Shown here in pieces: positions 37,516-45,275 of a DNA stretch of 64,000 nt. The notes under the pieces were generated by a model. The model was given only the letters and a program-made list of their open reading frames with translations. It was not told the DNA's origin and did not search any database. Location: the NCBI GenBank assembly GCA_963713545.1, contig CAVQME010000002.1:310001-374000 (forward strand), read 5' to 3'. How positions within the stretch are numbered: the first letter of the stretch is position 1; each line of letters opens with the position of its first letter. The position numbers and the translations under genes are program-made. This stretch comes from CAVPLM01 sp963713545 (GTDB taxonomy: Bacteria; Actinomycetota; Thermoleophilia; RBG-16-64-13).

Positions 37516-38805
37516 TCACGCTTCGGACTCCACCTCGGGCCCAGCGGCGGACTCATCGCCAGCGCTCTCGGCAGGAGCCTCGGTCGCAGCGGGCGCATCC
37601 GCGGCTTCCGCGACAGCGGCCGCTTGCTCAACAGGCGTGGCCGCAGCTTCGGTCTCGGCCAGCGGCGCGATCGCCTTAGCAGCCATGTCGAGCACGGGAG
37701 TCTCCACCGGCGCCACCTCTTCGGCGACTGGTTGGCTGGCAGGCGCCTCAGCCGCCGCCTTGGTAGCCGTCTCCTTGCCGCCTCTCTCAGCCTTGGGCGG
37801 GGCCGGCTTGGCCGGCGCCGGCCTGCGAGCAGAAGCACCCTGATCCGGTCCGCCCTCGCGGGATCCCGGCCTCCCCGGTCCTCCGGAGCGGCCACCTGCA
37901 CCCGCGCGTCCTGGTCCGCCGGAACGTCCGGGTCCACCCGCGCGTCCTGGTCCCCCGGAACGGCCGTCACCGACAGCCGGGCGAGGCGCCCTCGACACAC
38001 GGGACGGAGGAGCTTCGCCGACCGCCGGCCTCTGCGCCTCTTCGAAGCCGACGGGAGCCCGCTCGACACGGCTCTCTGCAGCCGCTCTAGCCGCCTCGGC
38101 GGCTAGGAATTCGGAGGCCTGGACCTTCTGGCGACCTTCCTCGACCGCCCGGCAAAGAGTCTTGACTATCAAGCTGCATGAACGGATCGCATCGTCGTTA
38201 CCCGGGATGAGGTAGTCCACTTCGTCGGGGTCGCAGTTGGTATCGACCAGGCCGATAAGGGGTAGCCCCAGCTTGTTGACTTCCTTGGTGGCTATGGCCT
38301 CCCGCTTGGGATCGACTACGAACACCGCATCCGGCAGGCGGGTCATATTGCTCACCCCGCCCAAGTTGATCTCCAGCTTCTCCAACTCCCGCTCCATAGC
38401 CATGCGCTCTTTGGTCGGAAGCAGGGCCAACTGCCCCTCTTCCTTCAGCTTGCGCAGCTCGTGCATGCGCTTGATACGGTTCTCGATAGTGGCGAAGTTG
38501 GTGAGAAGGCCACCCAGCCAGCGGTGCGACACGTAGGGCATCCCCACCCGGCCGGGTTCGTCACGAATGATGTCCTGGCACTGCTTCTTGGTGCCCACGA
38601 AGAGCACGGTCCCGCCCCTACTCGCGATGTTGCGGACGAAATCGTACGCGCGGTCGAGGAGGACGGTCGTCTGCTGGAGGTCGATGATGTGGATACCACT
38701 CCGCTCGGTGAAGATGTAGGGCTTCATCTTGGGATTCCACCGGCGGGTCTGGTGGCCGAAGTGCACTCCTGACTCCAGGAGCTGCTTCATGGAAGCTGCG
38801 GGCAT
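37516..38805 (-). CDS. rpsB: 30S ribosomal protein S2 with long C-terminal extension
   Basis: The first 235 or so residues are a normal S2 (HFGHQTRRWNPKMKPYIF, GTKKQCQDII, PLIGLVDTNCDPDEVDYLIPGNDDA). A tail of about 190 residues follows, against a usual total of about 250-270 aa. It starts Ala/Arg-rich, passes through Gly-Gly-Pro-Gly-Arg repeats (about 290-330), and ends in an acidic Ala/Glu/Pro stretch. The frame has no break. A promoter with an extended -10 lies about 110 bp upstream. Confidence 0.95.
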   Translation of the reverse strand: MPAASMKQLLESGVHFGHQTRRWNPKMKPYIFTERSGIHIIDLQQTTVLLDRAYDFVRNIASRGGTVLFVGTKKQCQDIIRDEPGRVGMPYVSHRWLGGLLTNFATIENRIKRMHELRKLKEEGQLALLPTKERMAMERELEKLEINLGGVSNMTRLPDAVFVVDPKREAIATKEVNKLGLPLIGLVDTNCDPDEVDYLIPGNDDAIRSCSLIVKTLCRAVEEGRQKVQASEFLAAEAARAAAESRVERAPVGFEEAQRPAVGEAPPSRVSRAPRPAVGDGRSGGPGRAGGPGRSGGPGRAGAGGRSGGPGRPGSREGGPDQGASARRPAPAKPAPPKAERGGKETATKAAAEAPASQPVAEEVAPVETPVLDMAAKAIAPLAETEAAATPVEQAAAVAEAADAPAATEAPAESAGDESAAGPEVESEA

Positions 38806-38914
38806 GAGTACCTCACTCTGGTTTTGTTCTTGAGACTCCCTGAGGCCCGCTCCGGAACCGGTCGCCCGGCACCACCGCAGCGGTCACCCTCAGGTCCGAT
38901 GGCACAACCGGGGC

Positions 38915-38943
38915 AGTTTACCACAAGAAAGCAGTCCCCCGGC
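38915..38943 (-). promoter_or_regulatory. Candidate extended -10 promoter of rpsB-tsf
   Basis: Minus strand TGG-TAAACT with the -10 hexamer at 38920-38915. The -35 region, 17 bp upstream, is a poor match. It lies within the 173-bp gap between the sigma gene and rpsB, where a promoter is expected. Confidence 0.45.
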
Positions 38944-38978
38944 CCATCGACGGCAGCTCGGCACGCCGTAGGTAGGAG

Positions 38979-39779
38979 CTAAGACACCAGCGCGTCCAGA
39001 TCCAGCTCTTCCCTCAGGCGCCCTTTCAGGCGAAGGATCGCCTTGGTGTGCAGCTGCGAGACCCGGGATTCGGTGACCCCCAGGACCTCCCCGATCTCCT
39101 TGAGGGTCAGACCCTCGTAGTAGTAAAGGCCGATGACGATCTTCTCTCGCTCCGGCAGCCGCTGGATGGCGGCCGTCAGCGTCTCTTTGATGGCCTGGAT
39201 GCGATAGGCGCGCGACGGGTCGGGAGCCTCGGAGTCTTCGATGGTGTCGATGAGATTGACCCGGTCTTGGCCGGACGAGCTCGAGTCCCAGAACTCATCG
39301 AGCGCGACGATCGAAGAGCAGCTGATCTGATTGAGGATATCCTGGTACTCGTCGACGCTTATCCCGAGCGAAGTCGCCGTCTCCTCGTCTGTCGGCGCCC
39401 GCATCAGCTCGTTCTCGAGCTTGGTCACGGTCGCCTCTACCTTCCGCGCCCAACTGCGGACCGAGCGGGGCACCCAATCCAAAGCCCTCAACTCGTCGAT
39501 GATCGAGCCTTTGATCCTGGAGATCGCGTAGGTCTCGAACTTGATGTTCCGCGAGGGATCGAAGCGTTCCAACGCCCCTATCAGTCCGAGAAGGCCATAG
39601 GAAACGAGGTCGCCCTCCTCGATGTGAGCGGGCAGGCCCGAACTCATCCGGCCTGCAACGTATTTCACCAGCGGCGAGTAGGCGAGGATCAGCTGATCCC
39701 GCGCTTTGAGATCACCCTGTTCCTTGTAGAGGCGCCAGGCCTCTCCTACATCGTGCTGCGTTTTGGGGTCGATGGCCAT
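38979..39779 (-). CDS. whiG: RNA polymerase sigma factor, FliA/WhiG family
   Basis: Alternative sigma factor of the sigma-28 class. Region 2 (QLILAYSPLVKYVAGRMSSGLP, ERFDPSRNIKFETYAISRIKGSIIDELR), region 3 (APTDEETATSLGISVDEYQ) and region 4 (REKIVIGLYYYEGLTLKEIGEVLGVTESRVSQLH) are complete in 266 aa. In Streptomyces whiG lies near dprA, rpsB and tsf, and the neighbourhood here is the same. In non-sporulating relatives this class drives motility genes; no flagellar gene is seen here, so the regulon is unknown. Confidence 0.88.
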   Translation of the reverse strand: MAIDPKTQHDVGEAWRLYKEQGDLKARDQLILAYSPLVKYVAGRMSSGLPAHIEEGDLVSYGLLGLIGALERFDPSRNIKFETYAISRIKGSIIDELRALDWVPRSVRSWARKVEATVTKLENELMRAPTDEETATSLGISVDEYQDILNQISCSSIVALDEFWDSSSSGQDRVNLIDTIEDSEAPDPSRAYRIQAIKETLTAAIQRLPEREKIVIGLYYYEGLTLKEIGEVLGVTESRVSQLHTKAILRLKGRLREELDLDALVS

Positions 39780-39793
39780 ATGTCTTTCGGTCC

Positions 39794-40861
39794 CTAGGCC
39801 CGGGGGTGGGCTTTGCGGTAAGCCCTGCGCAGATGCGCGGCTGATGTATGAGTGTACACCTGGGTGGTACGGAGAGACGAATGGCCCAGCAATTCTTGTA
39901 TGACTCGGAGGTCCGCCCCTCCTTCCAACAGATGAGTGGCGAACGAATGGCGGAGTGTGTGGGGCGTGGTGCCGGCCGGCGCGTCCGCCTTAGCCAGGCG
40001 ACGCGCCAAGCGCCGCCACACGTCTGAGGACGACAGCGGCTTGCCGTTGCGGCTCAGGAACACATGCTCGCTTCCGCTATCCCCTGCCAGCTGGGTACGT
40101 CCTTCGCGAAAGTAGCGGTCAAGACTCTCAAGCGCCGCCTCACCCACCGGCACGACCCGTACCTTGCGCCCCTTGCCTTTGACCCGCACTTCCGAGCTTT
40201 CGATGTGGACGTCCCTGATCTTCAAGTCCAATACTTCCTGACAGCGTAGCCCTGAAGAATATATTAACTCGAAAAGCGCACGGTCCCGTAATTCGAGGGG
40301 TTTCGGTCCGCCGATCGACTCGAGCAACGCCACGGTCTGGTCAGGAGTGAGAACCTGGGGCAAGTGCCGAGGCATCTTCGGCGACCTCACCCCTGCCGCG
40401 GGATTGGTGTCGATCAGGCCGTTGTCTTCGCAAAAGCGAAAGAAGTTCCTCACCATCGACAGCTTGCGCGCGACGGTGCTCCGTGCGCAAGCTCGGGCCC
40501 GGGTCCGCCCGGACGCATCGCCCACGGCGTCCGCGCCGGCAGCGCCGGAGCCCGCGGCGCGCGCTCTCGGGCCGGGCGCACTGCGGAGAGTCTCGTCAAC
40601 GGCGGGTGAACAAGCTTCACGCCCGCCTGCCTCGCTCAAGGCCGCGGCGAAACCACCGACCTCTGCACGCGTGACATCGACCACGCTGTGGATGCCCCGC
40701 CGGTCCAGGTAGACCGCAAGCTGACGGAGGTCGCTCAGGGCTGCTTTCACCGTACGCGGGCTGTAGCCAGCCGCGATCAGGCTGCGGATGAAGGCGGAAA
40801 CGGCCTGGTCAAGGCTTCTGGACGGTAGGGGAGGCGCCGCGCGCTCCGCTTCCGACTGCAT
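39794..40861 (-). CDS. xerC: Tyrosine recombinase XerC with N-domain insertion
   Basis: Resolves chromosome dimers at dif, normally with XerD and FtsK. Catalytic residues are all present: Arg206, Lys228 region, His301, Arg304, His327, Tyr336. The N-terminal SAM-like domain is interrupted by about 45 Ala/Gly/Arg-rich residues (about 80-125) before STVARKLSMVRNFFRF, making the protein 355 aa instead of about 300. The dprA-xerC neighbourhood supports XerC, but a generic chromosomal tyrosine recombinase cannot be excluded. The topA gene usually found between dprA and xerC is missing. Confidence 0.88.
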   Translation of the reverse strand: MQSEAERAAPPLPSRSLDQAVSAFIRSLIAAGYSPRTVKAALSDLRQLAVYLDRRGIHSVVDVTRAEVGGFAAALSEAGGREACSPAVDETLRSAPGPRARAAGSGAAGADAVGDASGRTRARACARSTVARKLSMVRNFFRFCEDNGLIDTNPAAGVRSPKMPRHLPQVLTPDQTVALLESIGGPKPLELRDRALFELIYSSGLRCQEVLDLKIRDVHIESSEVRVKGKGRKVRVVPVGEAALESLDRYFREGRTQLAGDSGSEHVFLSRNGKPLSSSDVWRRLARRLAKADAPAGTTPHTLRHSFATHLLEGGADLRVIQELLGHSSLRTTQVYTHTSAAHLRRAYRKAHPRA

Positions 40862-40889
40862 CGCCCTTCCCTCCTGTCTTGTAGTCCGC

Positions 40890-42065
40890 TCACGGCGCCC
40901 TGATGAACTGGCCCGGCCCGGCGCGGGCCACTAGGCCCGCGATCTCCAACTCCCCCAACGCGATGTTGAGTTGCCGCACACTCAGGCCCGTGCTGTCGAT
41001 CAGACGGTCCACCGAGCAGGGGCCGTCGCCCAACACCGTCAGGATACTATCCACACGTGGCTGTTTGGGGGCACTCCGGTCGAAGAGGCCCATCTGCTTG
41101 CAGACGATGGGCATCGCGTCTTGGTCGGCTCCGGCTCGCCCGTGCTCACAGGTGTGGATTCTTGTTTGCAGAAAGAAATCCTCCACTGTCACGCAAGGAT
41201 CGACGGCAGGCCCTGCGCCTTCGTAGAGTAGCTGGTTGCACCCCTTGTGGCTCTCGATCGAGATGGGCCCGGGCACGGCGAAGACCGGGCGGCCGAGGTC
41301 GAGCGACCACCCCGCGGTCTGGAGAGCGCCGCTTGTGGGCGAGCCCTCTACCACCAGCAACGCGTCACCCAGCGCCGCCAGTAGCCGGTTGCGACGCGGG
41401 AACGTCCACCTAGCAGGGGGAGTCCCGGGAGGCAGCTCGCTCAGGATCACTCCCTTCTGCCGGATCTTTTCGTAAAGACCGCGATGGCGGCTCGGATAGG
41501 CCACATCGACCCCGCATCCCAGGATGCCGACTGTGAGACCACCCGCGTCCAGAGTCGCTTGGTGTGCTCGCCCATCGATCCCCAAAGCCATGCCGCTGAC
41601 CACCGCCACTCCTTTGCCGACGAACGCCGTTGCGAAGACCTCGGCCGCTCTCAGGCCGTACGTCGTGGCCTTGCGGGTCCCCACGATGGTGATTCGAGAT
41701 ACGCGCAGAAGTCGCGACAAAGCGGGATCTGAACCACGGGCGAACAGACCCGCGGGCGGAAGTTCGAGTTGCATCAGCTCACGCGGATAGCCGGCCGATC
41801 CGTATGGCAAGAAGGCGATGTCTCCCTTGAGCAGCATGGCTTCGGCCTCGTCAAGCGCGAACTCCCGGCGCTTGGCCTCGAACCGCGTCGCGGTCGAAGG
41901 ATCGATGCCCCACTCTAGAAGGCGCCGACGCGGCGCCGTCCAGACCGCCGCCGGGCCGCACCTTGCCAGCAGCCGGAGCAGAGAGTGGATACCGCCCGCG
42001 CAAAGCCACGATAGACCCAAGGCGGCCTCCCGCGCCTCATGAGCGCGTGTGAGCTCGTTCGTCAC
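40890..42065 (-). CDS. dprA: DNA-processing protein DprA
   Basis: Loads RecA onto incoming single-stranded DNA during transformation. The Rossmann-like core has VGTRKATTYGLRAAEVFA, SGMALGIDGRAHQATLDAGG and PRRNRLLAALGDALLVVEG. A C-terminal winged helix (CSVDRLIDSTGLSVRQLNIALGELEIAGLV) completes it. GTG 42065 overlaps the comM stop by 4 nt; the longer open frame upstream is the shadow of comM. 391 aa. Confidence 0.94.
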   Translation of the reverse strand: MTNELTRAHEAREAALGLSWLCAGGIHSLLRLLARCGPAAVWTAPRRRLLEWGIDPSTATRFEAKRREFALDEAEAMLLKGDIAFLPYGSAGYPRELMQLELPPAGLFARGSDPALSRLLRVSRITIVGTRKATTYGLRAAEVFATAFVGKGVAVVSGMALGIDGRAHQATLDAGGLTVGILGCGVDVAYPSRHRGLYEKIRQKGVILSELPPGTPPARWTFPRRNRLLAALGDALLVVEGSPTSGALQTAGWSLDLGRPVFAVPGPISIESHKGCNQLLYEGAGPAVDPCVTVEDFFLQTRIHTCEHGRAGADQDAMPIVCKQMGLFDRSAPKQPRVDSILTVLGDGPCSVDRLIDSTGLSVRQLNIALGELEIAGLVARAGPGQFIRAP

Positions 42066-43606
42066 GCGAACTGTACCCGCCGGTGGTCGAGGCGGAGAGC
42101 CAGAGCCTCCGCCACGTGCTCGACTCCGACCGGGACTACGTTGTCGAGGTCGGCGATAGTCCGTGCGAGGCCGATGACCCTCACGTATGCCCGCCCACTC
42201 AGACTGTCGCGGAGCAGAGCCTGACGCAGCAGGGCGCGGGCTTCCCCGGTCAAATGGTTGCGTGCCTCGATCGATCCAGGAGAGGCGGTCTGCCTCCCCC
42301 CTGATCGTTGCTCCCGAAAGGCAAGAGCCGCCGCCACTCGAGCCTGGACCACCGCCGAGCTCTCCCCGCCCGCGCCGCTCTCCAGCGCGGCAATCGTCAA
42401 AGGGGGCACTTCGATGAGAGCGTCGACGCGATCGAGGAACGGCCCGCTTAGACGGGCACGGTAGCGCTCGATCGCCGCAGCCGGGCACCTGCAGGTCTTC
42501 TCCGCGTGCCCCAAATAGCCGCACGGACACGGATTCATCGCCCCCACCAACGTGCAGGCCGCGGGGAATACGGAGGTACCGATCGTCCTGCTGATCGCTA
42601 TTTTGCCCTCTTCGAGCGGCTGTCTCAGCGCCTCGATCGCATCGCGGGAGAATTCCGGCAATTCATCCAGAAAGAGGACTCCTCGATGCGCCAGGCTGAT
42701 CTCGCCCGGTCTAAGCACGGCGCCGCCGCCCACCAGAGCAGCCCGCGAGGCGGTATGGTGAGGCGCCCTGAACGGCCGGTCCCGTATGAGACCCGAGTGC
42801 GCGCCGGGGAATCCCGCGGCGCTGTAGACGCGTGTCACTTCGATGGCTTCTTCGCGGGAAAGACGGGGCAGTATCCCTGGGAGCCTCCGCGCCAGCATGG
42901 TCTTCCCGGCACCGGGCGACCCGACCATCAACAGATGGTGTCCCCCGGCGGCCACGATCTCGAGGGCGCGCTTCGCCTGGTGGTGACCCGCCACCTCTGT
43001 GAGATCGTGGGCGTCCGTTTCTAACTCAGACGGAGGTTCGCGACTCATCCGCAGCCAGCGGGCACCTCGTTCCAGTATCCGGGACCGATAGCTCGAGTTG
43101 CGTACCACCATGACAGCCTCGGCAAGGGATCTGACCCCGGCCACCGGCACGAGACTCACCTGGCTCGCTGCGGCGAGCCCTTCCATGGGAGCGATCAACA
43201 AGCTGACCCCGATGCGTCCCGCGGTCTCCGCCACCGAGAGCATCCCTCTGCTCGGCCTCACTACGCCGTCCAACGACACCTCCCCCACCGCTCCCACACC
43301 CCGGGTCGATTCCACCGGGACATGGCCGCAGGCAGCCAGAGTCGCCAGGGCCACCGGCAGATCGAAACCCGATCCCTCCTTCGGCACATCTCCAGGGCTC
43401 AGATTGATGGTTATGCGTCGCGTAGGGAGCGCAAGACCGCTGCTAGCCGCGCCTGAGCGTATGCGTTCCCGGGCTTCGCGTACCGCGGCGCCCGGAAGCC
43501 CCACTATGGTCACCCCGGGCAGACCGCTGCGGGCGTGGGCTTCCACCCTCACGGGGACCGCCTCGATGCCCACAAGGGCAAAGCCCCATATGGATGCCAG
43601 ACCCAC
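42062..43606 (-). CDS. comM: ComM/YifB family AAA+ ATPase (Mg-chelatase-like)
   Basis: Branch-migration helicase family linked to natural transformation. N-terminal Lon-protease-like fold (GLPGVTIVGLPGAAVREARERI), Walker A GSPGAGKT, Walker B GVLFLDELPEF, and the C-terminal zinc-ribbon-like NPCPCGYLGH...CRCP. GTG 43606, behind a G-rich site and 2 nt after the yraN stop, is taken as the start, giving 514 aa. Together with dprA it suggests natural competence. Confidence 0.93.
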   Translation of the reverse strand: MGLASIWGFALVGIEAVPVRVEAHARSGLPGVTIVGLPGAAVREARERIRSGAASSGLALPTRRITINLSPGDVPKEGSGFDLPVALATLAACGHVPVESTRGVGAVGEVSLDGVVRPSRGMLSVAETAGRIGVSLLIAPMEGLAAASQVSLVPVAGVRSLAEAVMVVRNSSYRSRILERGARWLRMSREPPSELETDAHDLTEVAGHHQAKRALEIVAAGGHHLLMVGSPGAGKTMLARRLPGILPRLSREEAIEVTRVYSAAGFPGAHSGLIRDRPFRAPHHTASRAALVGGGAVLRPGEISLAHRGVLFLDELPEFSRDAIEALRQPLEEGKIAISRTIGTSVFPAACTLVGAMNPCPCGYLGHAEKTCRCPAAAIERYRARLSGPFLDRVDALIEVPPLTIAALESGAGGESSAVVQARVAAALAFREQRSGGRQTASPGSIEARNHLTGEARALLRQALLRDSLSGRAYVRVIGLARTIADLDNVVPVGVEHVAEALALRLDHRRVQFA

Positions 43607-43608
43607 GG

Positions 43609-44235
43609 CTACGACCCCCCTTCGATCGCGTCCTTGAGGTGCTCGAGGCTGCAAGGCAGTCCCTGGTGATCAAGCGAGACCGCGACTACATCGAACCGCA
43701 CGCGGCACGGAAGCAACCCGCCTTCGGCCAACCACCAGAGGGCAGCGGCCCGCAACCTTCGCGCCTTGCGCGGACCTACCGCCTCCAGCGCGGTGCCGCA
43801 GCCTTGACCGGAGCGAGCCTTCACCTCCACTATCACCACCTGGGAGCCGTCATCGGCCGGATGCCGGCAGATGATGTCGATCTCGCCGGCGGGGGTGCGC
43901 TGATTGGTCGCCACGATGCGGTACCCTCTCGCCACGAGGAATGTGGCTGCGGCCTGTTCCCCCGTGCGTCCCCGCGCGGTACGATCGATGCTCTTGTGCG
44001 GCCGTGGATCCGTCTGTGCCTCCTCCTCGGAGCCGATCGGCGGTGCAGGGCAGGACCGGCCCGCCCGGCCGGTAAGCGGCCGCGGCGGCGAATCCGGCAG
44101 GCAAACGCGGCTGGGCGGCCGGGCGGCGAAGCGACGCAGCCCCGTTCCACCGCGCGCCCGCGCCGCTTTGCGGCGGCACGCGGCTTGACCGGCGGCGGTC
44201 ATCGGCCAGACTAGCGGAGAGAGGAGAACGATCAT
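43609..44235 (-). CDS. yraN: YraN family (UPF0102) nuclease-fold protein
   Basis: The C-terminal 125 residues are a clear UPF0102 domain: GRTGEQAAATFLVARGYRIVA, AGEIDIICRH and VVIVEVKARSG, an Endonuclease-like fold with the D-ExK arrangement. About 80 Arg/Pro/Ala-rich residues precede it with no internal ATG, GTG or TTG close to the domain. The real start is therefore uncertain: ATG 44235, ATG 44202, a non-standard codon, or a lost frame upstream. Biological role unknown; it follows the rnhB region as in many bacteria. Confidence 0.82.
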   Translation of the reverse strand: MIVLLSPLVWPMTAAGQAACRRKAARARGGTGLRRFAARPPSRVCLPDSPPRPLTGRAGRSCPAPPIGSEEEAQTDPRPHKSIDRTARGRTGEQAAATFLVARGYRIVATNQRTPAGEIDIICRHPADDGSQVVIVEVKARSGQGCGTALEAVGPRKARRLRAAALWWLAEGGLLPCRVRFDVVAVSLDHQGLPCSLEHLKDAIEGGS

Positions 44236-44251
44236 CTCGGACTTTGGCCCG

Positions 44252-45169
44252 ATGTTGGCCGAGCAAGACCCAGGCTCCCCGGCGCGCCGGCTGGAGGGCT
44301 TCCGCGTAGCCGTGCTCGAACACTACCGAGTGCAAGGCCGCGATCTGCCTTGGCGCAAGACTCGCGATCCCTATAGGATCCTCGTCTCGGAGATGATGCT
44401 CCAGCAGACGCAGGTCGCACGCGTGCTTCCGAAGTACGGACTGTTCCTCGACAGGTACCCGGAACTACCCCTACTGGCGAGGGCGCCGCTCAACGCGGTC
44501 CTGGAGATCTGGCAAGGATTGGGCTACAACCGGCGCGCCCTCTCCCTCCACAGGGCAGCCCAGATCGTGGTGGACGAACATGAGGGCCGGCTTCCCCGTT
44601 CATTCCCCCAGCTCCGCCGGCTGCCGGGCATCGGGCCCGCTACTGCCGCGGCCGTCTGCGTCTTTGCCTACGGAGATTCCTTGGTGTTCATCGAGACCAA
44701 TATCCGCTCTGCCTTCCTTCACCACTTCTTCCCAGGATGCGTCGACGTCCCCGATAGCGAGATCCTGCCTCTGGTAGAAGCCACCCTCGACCGGGAGGAC
44801 CCTCGTCGCTGGTACTACGCTCTGATGGATTATGGAGTCTGGCTGAAGAAGACCAACCCGAATCCCAGTCGCGGCAGCAGGCACCACGCGATCCAAACCC
44901 CCTTCGAGGGCTCGCGCCGACAGCTCCGCGCCCGCGCACTGAGGGCGGTGCTCGAGGCCGGGTACGAAGGCAGGCCGGCCGCCGAGCCGGGCGAGCGCTG
45001 CCGCAGAGTGCAGGGAATCCGAGGGTTCGACGCCGACACAGGACTGGACGCCGCTCAGGTAGGTTCGCAGGTGCCGGACTGGGACCCCAGGGAGGTGCGG
45101 AGCGTGCTCGACGAACTGGTGGGTGAAGGCTTTCTCGCCGTTCACGAGGGCCGCTACCGGATCGCCTGA
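44252..45169 (+). CDS. HhH-GPD DNA glycosylase, MutY-like without Fe-S cluster
   Basis: Base-excision glycosylase fold: LPWRKTRDPYRILVSEMMLQQTQVARVLPKY with Glu47 (equivalent of MutY Glu37), helix-hairpin-helix LPGIGPATA at 124-132. At the position of the catalytic MutY Asp138 it has Glu148 (FIETNIRSAF). The four Cys ligands of the MutY cluster are absent from the region after LMDYGVWLKKTNPNPS. The NUDIX-like 8-oxoG domain is missing; the last 80 residues look like a winged helix (VRSVLDELVGEGFLAVHEGRYRIA). It is the only plus-strand gene within the long minus array. Its ATG lies 16 bp from the yraN start, with GAGGAG 25 nt upstream, so the start is uncertain. The substrate is not known. Confidence 0.85.
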   Translation: MLAEQDPGSPARRLEGFRVAVLEHYRVQGRDLPWRKTRDPYRILVSEMMLQQTQVARVLPKYGLFLDRYPELPLLARAPLNAVLEIWQGLGYNRRALSLHRAAQIVVDEHEGRLPRSFPQLRRLPGIGPATAAAVCVFAYGDSLVFIETNIRSAFLHHFFPGCVDVPDSEILPLVEATLDREDPRRWYYALMDYGVWLKKTNPNPSRGSRHHAIQTPFEGSRRQLRARALRAVLEAGYEGRPAAEPGERCRRVQGIRGFDADTGLDAAQVGSQVPDWDPREVRSVLDELVGEGFLAVHEGRYRIA

Positions 45170-45275
45170 CCTGCCCGAGCAGCCTCGGCAGCGCGGTCCA
45201 GGGCGCGATCGTCGGAACGCTGGGCAGTGCCCCTGATGCCCCGACAGGCTCCCGAGCATCCAGTTCCTAGGCGCC

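Noticed and set aside
40890..42530. 546-aa frame suggesting DprA with a 155-residue N-terminal extension
   Set aside because: The extra part is an Arg/Gly/Ser-rich shadow of comM, and GTG 42065 with a 4-nt overlap is the natural start.
44252..45169. Truncated mutY pseudogene
   Set aside because: The frame is intact over 305 codons with coherent sequence after the missing cluster, so it looks like a distinct subfamily rather than decay.
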